Source of the DNA: Strongylocentrotus purpuratus
Taxonomy: Eukaryota; Echinodermata; Echinoidea; Camarodonta; Strongylocentrotidae
Length of the DNA stretch: 64,000 nt
NCBI RefSeq assembly: GCF_000002235.5
Contig: NW_022145604.1
Span: 31,527,857 to 31,591,856 of the forward strand
Reading direction: 5' to 3'
Positions 45,351 to 56,378 of this stretch are shown in pieces. Positions within the stretch are counted from its first letter, which is position 1; each line of letters begins with the position of its first letter. Both the position numbers and the translations under genes were made by a program. Under the pieces are notes generated by a model. That model was not told the origin of the DNA, did not search any database, and saw only the letters and a list, made by a program, of their open reading frames with translations.

Positions 45351-46530
45351 GGGTCGCTATTCATAATACAAGGTGAGGGTCGCTATTCATAATATGAGTA
45401 GAGGGTCGTTATTCATAATACGAGATGAGGGTCGCTATTTATAATAGGAGATGAGGGTCGCTATTCATATTACGAATATGAGTCGCTATTCATAATAGAA
45501 GAGGGTCGCTATTCATAATACGGCGTGAAGGTCGCTATTCATAATAGGAAAAGAGGTTCGCTATTCATAATACGACGAGAGGGTCGCTATTCATAATACA
45601 AAATGAGGGTCGCTCTTCATAATAGGAGTAGAGAGTCGCTATTCATAATAGGAATAGAGGGTCGCCATTCATAATATTGTCACTATTCATAATACGACGT
45701 GAGGTTCGCTATTCATAATAGAGGAGAGGGTTGCTATTCATAATAGGAGCAGGAGTCTATATTCATAATAGGAATAGAGGGTCGCCATTGATAATATTGT
45801 CACTATTCATAATACGACGTGAGGTTAGCTATTCATAATAGTAAATGGGGGTCGCTATTTATAATATTGTCACTATTCATTATACGAATTGAGGTTCGCT
45901 ATTCATAATACGAGTAGAGGTTCGCTATTCATAATAGTAAATGGGGGTCGCTATTTATAATATTGTCACTATTCATAATACGAAATGAGGTTCGCTATTC
46001 AAAATACGAGTAGAGGTTCGCTATTCATAGTAGGAGTAGAGGTTCGCTATTCATAATAGGAGTAGAGGGTCGATATTCATAATATGAATAAAGGGTCGCT
46101 ATTCATAATAGGGTCACTATTCACAATACGAAATGAGTGTCGCTATTCATAATAGGAGTAGAGGGTCGATATTCATAATACCAAACGGGGGTCGCTTTTT
46201 TTAATACGAAATGAGGGTCGCTATTCATAATACGAAATGAGGGTCGCTATTCATAATAGTAGTAGAGGGTCGCTATTCATAATAGGAGTAGAGATTCGCT
46301 ATTCATAATAGGAGTAGAGGTTCGCTATTCATAATAGGAGTAGAGGGTCGATATTCATAATTTGAATAAAGGGTCGACATTCATAATATGAATAAAGGGT
46401 CGCTATTCATAATAGGGTCACTATTCATAATACGAAATGAGAGTCGCTATTCAAAATAGGAGTAGAGGGTCGCTATTCATAATAGTAAATGGGGGTCGCT
46501 ATTTATAATATTGTCACTGTTCATAATACG
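45351..46530 (+). repeat. 26-bp minisatellite array 4
   Basis: About 1.2 kb of the 26-base unit. A segment from about 45998 to 46400 recurs after the next LINE at 49904-50330 with the same order of variants, for example AAAATACGAGTAGAGG and CAAACGGGGGTCGCTTTTTT. Confidence 0.9.
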
Positions 46531-46532
46531 AA

Positions 46533-48425
46533 ATGAGGTTGGCTTCAGAGTTCAATGACCTAATCAACACCAAGTTCAGACAACATTTTGAACTTGTTAC
46601 TGTCAAACGAAGATTAGATGATGAGCCATGGATGAATGATGAGATTCGCAGAGCAATCAATCGCCGCGATTCTTCCTTTCGACATGGGCATCCAGACTTT
46701 AAACGGTTGAGGAACCATGTACAGAGATTGATCGATAACGCGAAGGACTCATTCTACCAGCGCAAAGTTGAACATCTTAAGAAATCGGAGCCTGGGAAGT
46801 GGCATCAGCAAATCCGTCATCTTGCTGGCATCCGTAAGAAGCAGCTTAATCTTTCATCTGACGGCAGATCAGATATTGACATTGCTAATGAGCTAAACAC
46901 GCACTTCGCTGCCATCTGCTCTTCATTGCCACCACTCGACAGGGGTGCTCTGTCGGCTTTTCTACCAGCGCCCTCACCCCCTCCTGTGATCGACCGTCGG
47001 AGGGTTTATAAGCGCCTCTGTGGAATCAGCACTGCCAAGGCCTGTCATCCCAATGATCCCCCTTCGCGACTGTTGAAGGAGTTCGCTTATGAACTTTCTG
47101 AACCTTTGACCACTCTCTTCAATCTTTGCCTCAGTCAGGGTTGCTTCCCTGACATATGGAAACACGCATCTATCAGTGCTATTCCCAAAACTAATCCTGT
47201 CACCAGCTATGATCAGCTCCGGCCAATCTCCATAACACCCACGTTAGCGCGTATCTTTGAAGGTTTCCTCGCTGACTGGATCATGAGCAGCATCCGCCCG
47301 TTTGTTGACAACCGCCAGTTTGGTAATCTTCGTGGATCGTCAGTTACGCACTACTTGGTCAGCCTGCTCGACACCATCCACAGAGGGCTTGACAAGGGTG
47401 GCACTCTCGCTAACCTCTGCGTTGTGGATTTTTCTAAGGCTTTTGATCATGTCAACCACACCATTGTTATGAACAAGTTGATTGACTTAGGTGTTGATCA
47501 CTCTATCATCCCTACTATCTGCAGCTTCCTTTCCAACAGAGCGCAGACCGTCCGCTACCATGGGAAATCCTCTCAACAACAAGCCATCACCTGTGGGGTA
47601 CCCCAAGGTACTCGCCTCGGACCAGTCCTGTTTCTGGTCCTTATCAACGATGCAGCTCTTGAAAGTGATAACCGATGGAAATATGTGGATGACTTGACAA
47701 TCGTGGAGGTCTTGAAGAAAACGCATCCATCTGAATTGCAGTCGCATCTAGACTCGTTGATCCAATGGTGCAAAGACAACGACGTTGTCCCGAATGCTGC
47801 TAAGTGTAAAGCTATGCAGATTTCATTTCTTCGCCAGCCCCCGCCACCCATCGTTCTTGACATCAACTCTACCACACTGGAAGCTGTCTCATCCCTTAAG
47901 CTCCTAGGGGTCTTCCTTCAGGATGATCTCAAATGGGATGGGCAGGTCAGTCGTTTGATCTCCAACGCTTCCAGAAGACTTTATCTCTTGACTAAGCTTC
48001 GGAGGAATGGTGTTACCACCAAGGATCTTGCTACTATCTACATGTTGTACATCAGGCCAGTGCTAGAATTTGCAGCACCTGTTTGGACATCAGGGATCAC
48101 AAACAACCACTCTGTAAGCATCGAGCGAGTTCAGAGGAGAGCTCTTAGGATTATTACCTACCCTGACTCTAGAACTTATGATGAACTGCAATCTCATCTT
48201 GGTGTCTCCTCTCTTAAAGAGAGACGCACATCCCTTTCTCTAAGATTTGCAGAATCACTTCTCCAATCTAAGGTTCATCGACATCTCCTGCCTGAGAGCA
48301 GAGTTAATGACTGTAGCCGCATTCTGCGAAATGCACTTGATTTGTCCTTGCCTAAGATGAGAACTACGAGGTACCGAACTTCCCCCATCCCATCTTTTAC
48401 TCGATCTTTGAATAATAATAAATAG
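46533..48425 (+). CDS. LINE reverse transcriptase with YVDD active site
   Basis: An uninterrupted frame of 630 codons, richer in GC than the surrounding DNA. The linker block DDEPWMNDEIRRAINRRDSS comes first. RT blocks are STAKACHPNDPPSRLLKEFA, SAIPKTNPVTSYDQLRPISI, RQFGNLRGSSVTHYLVSLLD, CVVDFSKAFDHVNHTIVMNK, CGVPQGTRLGPVLFLVLIND and the catalytic YVDD at 47682-47693, where the other CR1-like copies here have YADD or FADD. The thumb (LKLLGVFLQDDLKWDGQV) and C-terminal blocks (IERVQRRALRIITYPDSRTY) follow. The endonuclease is lost by truncation. I recognise it as a non-LTR RT of the CR1/L2/Jockey superfamily but cannot place the clade. The intact frame implies recent insertion. Confidence 0.85.
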   Translation: MRLASEFNDLINTKFRQHFELVTVKRRLDDEPWMNDEIRRAINRRDSSFRHGHPDFKRLRNHVQRLIDNAKDSFYQRKVEHLKKSEPGKWHQQIRHLAGIRKKQLNLSSDGRSDIDIANELNTHFAAICSSLPPLDRGALSAFLPAPSPPPVIDRRRVYKRLCGISTAKACHPNDPPSRLLKEFAYELSEPLTTLFNLCLSQGCFPDIWKHASISAIPKTNPVTSYDQLRPISITPTLARIFEGFLADWIMSSIRPFVDNRQFGNLRGSSVTHYLVSLLDTIHRGLDKGGTLANLCVVDFSKAFDHVNHTIVMNKLIDLGVDHSIIPTICSFLSNRAQTVRYHGKSSQQQAITCGVPQGTRLGPVLFLVLINDAALESDNRWKYVDDLTIVEVLKKTHPSELQSHLDSLIQWCKDNDVVPNAAKCKAMQISFLRQPPPPIVLDINSTTLEAVSSLKLLGVFLQDDLKWDGQVSRLISNASRRLYLLTKLRRNGVTTKDLATIYMLYIRPVLEFAAPVWTSGITNNHSVSIERVQRRALRIITYPDSRTYDELQSHLGVSSLKERRTSLSLRFAESLLQSKVHRHLLPESRVNDCSRILRNALDLSLPKMRTTRYRTSPIPSFTRSLNNNK

Positions 48426-48690
48426 AGGCTTAGGTAATTATCAGTATGTTGTATGTCATGTATTTCAGCAATAATATAATTATGTGCAATATTAATTGTC
48501 ATGATGATTGGCACAGCAGGTTCTTCCATTCATTCATATTTTGATGTTGCATGTACTTTTATCCTTCCTCTCACTCTCTCATCCCTTTTCTCTATCTGAA
48601 CTTGCCACTTTTCAAATTTCCTTTTCTTCTTCAGTTCTGATCTTTCCTCTCTATTTCTATTTCACTCCCACCCCCTCTCTCTCAGCTCTG

Positions 48691-48733
<43 letters not shown>

Positions 48734-49500
48734 TCTCTCTGCCTCTTCCTCCTTATCCCTTTGTCTCTCCTTCCTCCCCTCTGTTTCTCTCTCCCACTTT
48801 CTGTCCCTCCCTCCTCCTCTCCACCTCTTTTCTCTTATGATGTTTTACAGTACAACATTCTATAATTATATTTCTATAATTACATGTTATTTTTACTGTG
48901 ACCAATAACACCTAAGGAATTCCATTTTTTTGTTGAAAATAATGATAAATTGAGGCTTAGGTAATTATCAGTATGTTATATGTCATGTATTTCAGCAATA
49001 TAATTATGTGCAATATTAACTGCCATGATGATTGGCAGAGCGGGTTCTTCCATTCATTCGTATTTTGATATTGCATGTACTTTTATCTTCCTCTCACTCC
49101 CTCATTCCTTTTTTCTATTCGAACTTGCTTCTTTTCAAATTTCCTTTTCTCTTCTTCAGTTCTGGTCTTTCCTCTTTATTCTTTATTTCACTCCCATTCC
49201 CTCTCTCTCAGCTCTATGTCTGTCTCTCTCTCTCTCTCTCTCTGCCTCTTCCTCTTACTCCCTTCATCTCTTCTTCCTCCTCTCTGTTTCTCTCTCTCAC
49301 TTTCTGTCTCTCCCTCCTCTTCTCCACCTCATTCTCTTCTGATGATGTTTTACAGTACAACATTCTTTAATTATCTGCTATTCTTACTGTAACCAATAAT
49401 ACCTAAGGAATTCCATTGTTCTCAAGTGCAATATGTTTATACATTATACTGTACTCATATCACGCTTGTGATTAGCACACTGCCAAGACTCCGATTGTAA
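48426..49500 (+). repeat. 531-bp direct duplication in the LINE 3' UTR
   Basis: About 48422-48952 and 48953-49430 share the same sequence order, including GTCATGTATTTCAGCAATA, GGTTCTTCCATTCATTC, a CTCTCT-rich tract and CCTAAGGAATTCCATT. The simple-repeat tracts have different lengths. Open frames across the TC-rich tracts are artefacts of composition. Confidence 0.85.
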
Positions 49501-49903
49501 TACTATTTAATACTTTTTAATACTTTTTAATACTCAATATTCAATACTCAATACTCAATACTTAATTACAATTTTTCCAATGTTACAGTTAATTGAATTC
49601 AAGTATCTGTATACATTTTATTTGTTTATATGTCAACATTTATTCATTTTTGCTAGCAATATTTCATATCTTGTATTTAAATTATTATTTTTTTTTTTAT
49701 TTTTTTTTTTTTTGTTTGTTTTTTTGTTACTACTTTAATGTTTTTAACTTAAAAATGTATTCATTGTTATATATTTGTCCTCATTTACTATGTTATCTTT
49801 ATGTTTTTGAATGTTTTTTTTATATTGATGTAAACTTGCATTTTTAGTCTTCGGACTTGTTGACAAGTAATGAATAAAACCTTATTTGAACTTGAACTTG
49901 AAC

Positions 49904-50825
49904 AAAATACGAGTAGAGGTTCGCTATTCATAGTAGGAGTAGAGGTTCGTTATTCATAATAGGAGTAGAGGGTCGATATTCATAATATGAATAAAGGGTC
50001 GCTATTCATAATAGGAGTAGAGGGTCGATATTCATAATACCAAACGGGGGTCGCTTTTTTTAATACGAAATGAGGGTCGCTATTCATAATACGAAATGAG
50101 GGTCGCTATTCATAATAGGAAAAGGGTTCGCTTTTCATAATAGTACATGAGGGTCGCTATTCATAATAGGAGTAGAGGGTCGCTATTCATAATAGGAGTA
50201 GAGATTCGCTATTCATAATAGGAGTAGAGGTTCGCTATTCATAATAGGAGTAGAGGGTCGATATTCATAATTTGAATAAAGGGTCGCTATTCATAATAGG
50301 GTCACTATTCATAATACGAAATGAGAGTCGCTATTCAAAATAGGAGTAGAGGGTCGCTATTCATAATTGGAGTATAGATTCGCTATTCATAATAGGAGCA
50401 GAGGTTCATTATTCATAAAAGGAGTAGAGGTTCGCTTTTCATAATACGAAATGAGTGTCGCTATTCATAATAGGAGTAGACGATCGCTATTCATAATACG
50501 AAACGAGGGTCGCTATTCATAACAGGACAAGAGGGTCGCTCTTCATAATACGAACCGAGGGTCGATATTCATAATACGAAACGAGGGTCGCTATTCAAAA
50601 CACGAGAAGAGGGTCGCTATTCATAATACAAAATGAGAGTCGCTATTCATAATACGAAATGAGGTTCGCTATTCATAATAGGAGTAGAGGGTTGCTATTT
50701 ACAATAACAAATGTTGCTATTCATAATAGGAATAAAGGGTCGCCATTCATAATAGGAGTAAAGGGTTGCTATTCATAATAACAAATGAGGGTTGCTATTC
50801 ATAATAGGAGTAGTGGGTCGCTATT
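49904..50825 (+). repeat. 26-bp minisatellite array 5
   Basis: The array resumes directly after the LINE tail. Its first 400 bases repeat the unit order of 45998-46400, which shows that multi-unit segments have been duplicated. It ends with GGGTCGCTATT at the next LINE. Confidence 0.9.
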
Positions 50826-51786
50826 TTTTTATTTTTTGTGTAAAATGAATTTATTGATAAATATATGCATTTGAACAAATCAAACAATCATACACAATCA
50901 ATTGAAATAACATCGTGGCATCTTAACATAGTTCAAATAAAATATGTTTCGTTTTCTTGAATAACAGTGTTATCAAAAATGCATAGCTTTTTTGTTTTAC
51001 AGTTCCTTTCGATCTTTAATCGATTGTGGATTAGTCTTTTGAAAATACAAAGAATAGAGACTTCATGAAACATGAGTTTGCGATCTTCTGCTTGCATAAA
51101 TGTTAAATAAACTGCGTATTTTGCATATATGATAAGAAAATTTAAACTTTTGAATATTTTGTTTTTCAAGTTATAACCTTTAATTAAAACGAACTTGTCA
51201 AAAGAAAAATTAACATTGTAAAGTTTTCGAATTATGTCTCAAAATTTTAACCAAAACAATCTTGTGTGCTTGCATTTTACAAATAAATGGAGATTGTCGT
51301 GTAACTGATTATCATATAAACATAAGGGATTGTTACACAATTTCCATTTGAATAAATTATACCTATTTGGTAATAAGTTGTGTAATAACTTGAAATTGAA
51401 TTCTGATATTTTGTTTTCTTTCATAGCTTGTAAATTAAATGACCATATGACTTTCCAGTCGATTTTGTTCTGTACTATTTAACATTTCTTCCCATTTCTC
51501 TTCTATTGGAGGTCTAACAATTGAATGAATAGACAACGTAGAGTAAAAAAAACTTCGACTTTCGTTTAGTGTTAACATTCATTAAAACATTTTTCATGAC
51601 ACCTTCATTTCTTCTCGTGTCGCATCATATACATGTACCTGTCTTAACATATTCTGTTTCCAAACTTTGGGAATTGCTATGATATAATATTCTTGAAACA
51701 AAGAAGCATGTTTTTTCTCAAATCTTTCTTCAATTTCTCTCAAAGACATAAATCTAGAGTTTTTTACGACATCATTAATTTCCAGA
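50826..51786 (-). mobile_element. 5'-truncated Tx1-clade LINE tail, minus strand
   Basis: On the minus strand, broken frames give FNFKLLHNLLPNRYNLFKWK and LHLFVKCKHTRLFW, then LNFLIIYAKYAVYLT. These match RQFNFKLLHKVLPFKDNLYK, IHILLRCRQVAVFW and VLIVYAQYAIYKV of the element at 27742-31271. Upstream, 51800-51594 gives a DVVKNSRFMSLREIEERF block. The T-rich left end is the poly-A end. GGGTCGCTATT at 50815-50825 and 51787-51797 is the target duplication. At least two frame changes are present. Confidence 0.82.
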
Positions 51787-52169
51787 GGGTCGCTATTCAT
51801 AATAGGAGTAGAGGGTCGCTAATAATTATAGGAGTAGAGACTCGCTGTTCATAAAAGGTGTAGTGGTTTGCTATTCATAATAGGAGTAGAGGGTCGCTAT
51901 TCATAATTGGAGTATAGATTCGCTATTCATAATATGAGCAGATGTTCGCTATTCATAAAAGGAGTAGAGGTTCGCTATTCATAATACGAAACGAGGATCG
52001 CTATTCATAACACGAGAAGAGGGTCGCTATTGATAATACGAAACGAGGGTCGCTATTTTTAATACGAAATGAGGGTAGCTATTTATAATACGAAATGAGG
52101 GTCGCTATTCATAATATAGAGTTAGGGTCGCTATTCATAAAAATACGGGATGAGGGTCGTTATTCATAA
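51787..52169 (+). repeat. 26-bp minisatellite array 6
   Basis: The last + orientation array. It leads through GGGATGAGGGTCGTTATTCA into the stub of the long block. Confidence 0.9.
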
Positions 52170-52375
52170 AATGAAATCAGCCTAAGCAATATCCCAAATG
52201 CTCATAACAAAGAGAAATATTGGGCGGAGGACACCTCCAGGGCGACACATGGCCCTGAATATTTGTCTTGTTTTTAAGTATGTATATTTCACCTTTTATC
52301 TTTGATAATTATATAGAGACATCTCCCGCCCTTTATGGTGACGCAAAAAAGGAAAACGTATCGTAATTTGACTTC
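52170..52375 (+). repeat. Block C, truncated copy of blocks A and B
   Basis: It carries the opening sequence of the long block (CCTAAGCAATATCCCAAATG, GCGACACATGGCCCTGAATA, GATAATTATATAGAGACATC) and then departs from A and B at about 52375, after ACGTATCGTAATTTGA. Confidence 0.85.
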
Positions 52376-52949
52376 CTTGTGGGAAATTTCGCCCCACCAC
52401 CCTGCCCCCGACTGATCTTATCCAGGCTATGCCAATGCGACATTAAGTAGACCAAACAGGCCCATTTTCATAGTTATTTTAGGACTGATGTTGCTATTTC
52501 AGAAATTGTCATTGTTTATACGACAATTATGTGTTTGTAGAAAGTAGCTATTAGTAGGACTTATGGACCTTCAAATTATATAGCGGGGTTGGGCCGGACC
52601 ACGAGCCTAATTACTGTCCGGAGAGGGGTAAGAGGTGGAGGGGGCACTTTAGAATTGTGATTTGTTTTAGACTTTGGGGATAGGGGGCTTGAACACTTTC
52701 GGACCTTGACGGTTTTCGCGTCATGTATCATACAAAGAGGTAATGCAATCCGAATATGAATCAAACATTTATTGTCTTTTTTTGTTGGGGTGAGGGTGAT
52801 GGTGATGGGTAAGGAGGTCTGATAAGGTCTTTAAGTGCAACACAATTAAAGTAAAAAATGCCGTGGGAAAATTGTCTTCGTGCAAAAATCGTGCAATATT
52901 GTATATTTACGAAAAGCTTGAATATTGTATATAATCAAACCCTTATTAC
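52376..52949. other. Spacer, nothing recognised
   Basis: A non-repetitive segment with G- and C-rich runs. The motif GTGGGAAATTTCGCCCC at its left might be a transposon end, but no partner was found. No gene is supported. Confidence 0.4.
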
Positions 52950-53039
52950 CAGGGGCGTCGCTAAAGGGAGTGTCAGGGTGCAACACCCCCACCTGTCAGG
53001 ATATTGTCGGTAAAATTGCGCTGCTGTCGGGAAAAATGA

Positions 53040-53290
53040 TAAAAGGGGGAGGGAGAAAAGGAGAGGGAAAGGGAAAGAAAAGAAAAGGAAAACAAAGGAA
53101 AGAAAGTAAAGAGAAGAGGAGAAAGAAAGAGAAAAAGAGGAGGGAGAAGAAAGAAAGGAAAAGAAAGAAAAGAAAGAAAAGGAGCAAAAGAAGGAAAAAT
53201 AGAAAAAGAAAACAAAAGAAACAGGGGGTGAAAGAGAGAGAGAGAGGGGTGGTAAGAGCCTGAGAGAAGAGGGTGGGAGTAAAAGAGAGG
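53040..53290 (+). repeat. Polypurine tract
   Basis: About 250 bases of nearly pure A and G on the plus strand. Long open frames on both strands here (Lys/Arg-rich and Ser/Phe/Leu-rich) are products of composition and are not genes. Confidence 0.85.
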
Positions 53291-53509
53291 GGGTATGTTT
53301 GGTGGAGTCGCCACGTCGAGGGAGCAAGAAAGATACGCATAGATAATTTTGTTGCTGTGCCGGGTCTGTTGTGTCGGTATTCTTGCTCGATCCTCGTGTA
53401 CTATATTTATGCAGAAGTTTGAAGCCCGGGTTTGAAGTCGGTGAGAAGTATTATGTCGGTCAGCCGGCAATTTATTTTCCCTACGAAGTGTGAATTTTTA
53501 TCGGATAAA

Positions 53510-53845
53510 GAAACATTTTTGAAAATTCAGACAATGATTAAGAGTCGGTACAACGAATCGTCTTCTTTGTCTTATAAATTAATGAAACGGCTAAGCTTCC
53601 GCGCTTCGCGCGGGAGGGAGGGGGGACAAAAATTCAGACAAGATTTAATAGTCGAGAACGGTACAACGAATCGTCTTCTTTCTCTATAATGATGAAATAA
53701 AACGTCAAAGCTTCCGCGCTTCGCGCGGGAGGGGAACAACTGAATTCAGACAAGGATTAAGAGTAGTGAACGGTACAACGAATCGTCTTCTTTCTCTAAT
53801 ATTTTAATGAAGCGTTCAAGCTTCCGCGCTTCGCGCGGAGGGGGG
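53510..53845 (+). repeat. Three-copy tandem repeat of about 110 bp with a GC-rich hairpin
   Basis: The motif CTTCCGCGCTTCGCGCGG occurs near 53598, 53710 and 53820. Each copy is preceded by ATTCAGACAA, GTACAACGAATCGTCTTCTT and a variable A/T part. CCGCGC and GCGCGG pair around TTC to form a strong small stem-loop. Confidence 0.85.
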
Positions 53846-54074
53846 GGGGGGGGGGAAGGGGAACTGGAAGATAATTTAGCTCCTTGCCCCAGATTTATAG
53901 GGTTAAACTTGTACACATTGGGACATTGGCATTAATATATTTGTCGGTAATTGGTGGCCTCTACACCCCCCCCCCCCCCCCACTGAAAAATTCTAGCGAC
54001 GCCCCTGCCTACAACCCTGAATGGTTGGACTGATGCCTTTTTTTGTTCAGAAATGTTTTCAATAAATGTTTTCT

Positions 54075-54200
54075 ACAAATATTCGGGGCCATGTGCCCCC
54101 CCCCCCCTGCCTACGCCACAGCCTTGGGGTGTCCCCTATCCATTATTTCGCTTTCTTATCAACATTTTGTTTATTGCTTATTTCATTTACTTTTTTTATG
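54075..54200 (-). repeat. Inverted, diverged copy of the array/block boundary
   Basis: Read on the minus strand it gives TATTCATAAAAAAAGTAAAT, GAAATAAGCAATA, AATAATGGATAGGGGACACC and CACATGGCCCCGAATATTTG. This aligns in order with TATTCATAAAATGAAATAGG, CTAAGCAATA, AATATTGGACAGAGGACACC and CACATGGCCCTGAATAT at 37580-37690. About 30 bases (a CTGTGGCGTAGGCAGG motif plus a G run) are inserted within it. Confidence 0.75.
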
Positions 54201-56378
54201 AATAGCAACCCTTATCGTTTATTATGAATAGCGAACCTCATTCCACATTATGAATAGCGACCCTAACTCTATATTATGAATAGGGACCCTCAAGTCGTAT
54301 TATGAATAGCGACCCTCATTCTGTATTATGGATAGAGACCCTAACTCTATATTATAAATAGCGACCCTAATTTCGTATTATGAATAGCGACCCTCATGCC
54401 GTATTATGAGTAGAGACCCTAACTCTATATTATAAATAGCGACCCTCATTTCGTTTTATAAATAGCGACCCTCATTCCATATAATGAATAGCGACCTTCT
54501 ACTCCTATTATGAATAGCGACCCTCTACTCCTATTATGCATAGCGACCCACGTTCGTATAATGAATAGCGACTTTCTACTCCTATTATGAATAGCGACCC
54601 TAATTTTGTATTATGAATAGCGACCCTAATTTTGTATTATGAATAGCGACCCTCATTCCATATAATGAATAGCGACCTTCTACTCCTATTATGAATAGCG
54701 ACCCTCTACTCCTATTATGAATAGCGACGTTCATTTGGTATTATGAATAGCGACCCTCATTTCGTATTATGAATAGCGCCCCTCATATCGTATTATGAAT
54801 AGCGACCCTCATATCGTATTATGAATAGCGAACCTCTTCTCGTATTACGGATAGCGACCCTCTACTCTTAATATGGATAGCGACACTCATTTCTCATTAT
54901 GAATAGCGAACCTCTAGTTGTATTATGAATAGCGACCCTCATTTCATTTCATGAATAGCGACCCTCTTCTCATATAATGAATAGCGACCCTCATATCGTA
55001 TTATGAATAGTGAACCTCTACTCCTATTATGAATAGCGAACCTCATTTCGTAATATGAATAGTGACCCTATTATGAATAGCGACCCTCATTTCGTATTAT
55101 GAACAGCGAACCTTTACTCCTATTATGAATAGCGAACCCCTACTCCTATTTTGACTAGCGACTTTCTACTCCTATAATGAATAGCGACCCTAATTTCGTA
55201 TTATGAATAGCGACCCTCATTCCATATAATGAATAGCGACCTTCTACTCCTATTATGAATAGCGACCCTCTACTCCTATTATGAATAGCGACGTTCATTT
55301 GGTATTATGAATAGCGACGCTCATTTCGTATTATGAATAGCGCCCCTCGTATCGTATTATGAATAGCGACCCTCTCCTCGTTTTATGAATAGCGACCCTC
55401 CATCGTATTATGAATAGTGAACCTCTTCTTGTGTTATGAATATCGACCCTCTACTACTTATATGGATAGCGACCCTCTTATATTATGAATAGCGACCCTC
55501 ATTTCGTACTATAAATATCGACCCTCTACTTCTAATATGGATAGCGACCCTCTTATATTATGAATAGCGAACCCCTACTCCTATTATGAATAGTGAACCT
55601 CTACTCCTAGTATGAATAGCGAACCTCATTTCGTATTATGAATAGTGACCCTATTATGAATAGCGACCCTCATTTCGTATTATGAACAGCGAACCTTTAC
55701 TCCTATTATGAATAGCGACCCTCATATCGTATTATGAATAGCGAACCTCTTCTCGTATTATGAATAGCGACCCTCTACTCTTAATATGGATAGCGACACT
55801 CATTTCTCATTATGAATAGCGAACCTCTAGTTGTATTATGAATAGCGACCCTCATTTCATTTCATGAATAGCGACCCTCTTCTCATATAATGAATAGCGA
55901 CCCTCATATCGTATTATGAATAGTGAACCTCTACTCCTATTATGAATAGCGAACCCCTACTCCTATTTTGACTAGCGAACCTCTACTCCTATTATGAATA
56001 GCGACCCTCATTTCGTACTATGAATAGCGAACCTCTACTCCTATTATGAATAGCTAACCTCATTTTGTATTATGAATAGTGACCTTATCATGAATAGCGA
56101 CCCTCTATTCCTATTATGAATAGCGACTCTCTTCTACTATTATGAATAGCGAACCTCATTTCATATTATGAATAGCAAACCTCTTCTCGTATTATGAATA
56201 GCGACCCTCTACTTCTATTATGGATAGCAACCCTTATGAATAATGATCCTTATGAACAGAGACCCTCATTCCGCATTATGAATAGTGACCCTTATTTCGT
56301 ATTATGAATAACGACCCTCATTCCATGTTATGAATAGCGACCTTCTTCTCCTATTATGAATAGTGACCCTCCACTTCT
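54200..56378 (-). repeat. 26-bp minisatellite array 7, opposite orientation
   Basis: The reverse complement of the unit (ATTATGAATAGCGACCCTC and variants) repeats for about 2.2 kb. Multi-unit duplications are visible: the run around 54480-54780 recurs at about 55215-55350, and the run around 54835-55030 recurs at about 55740-55940. Confidence 0.9.

Larger units (their letters stand above)
46531..49903 (+). mobile_element. LINE with long ORF and duplicated 3' UTR
   Basis: A 5'-truncated element inserted in the array. Its 3' UTR contains a direct duplication: GGCTTAGGTAATTATCAGTA starts at about 48427 and again at about 48956, and each copy runs through a TC-rich simple repeat. The end is AATAAAACCTTATTTGAACT followed by TTGAAC repeats. 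No clean target duplication is visible; the left junction is in an ACGAAATGAGG unit and the right one resumes at AAAATACGAG. Confidence 0.85.
52950..54007. mobile_element. Possible hAT-like non-autonomous DNA element
   Basis: It is bounded by CAGGGGCGTCGCT at 52950-52962 and the reverse complement at 53995-54007. The CAGGGG-type terminus is common in hAT elements. Flanking octamers (CTTATTAC and CCTACAAC) agree at only five of eight positions, so the target duplication is uncertain. The interior has no transposase. It holds a polypurine tract (about 53040-53290) and a three-copy tandem repeat. Confidence 0.5.

Noticed and set aside
48508-49392. Ser/Leu-rich frames of about 105 codons
   Set aside because: They lie in the TC-rich simple repeats of a duplicated LINE 3' UTR.
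52935-53470. Overlapping frames of 110 to 165 codons on both strands
   Set aside because: They arise from a polypurine tract. The products are Lys/Arg/Glu-rich on one strand and Ser/Phe/Leu-rich on the other, with no domain.
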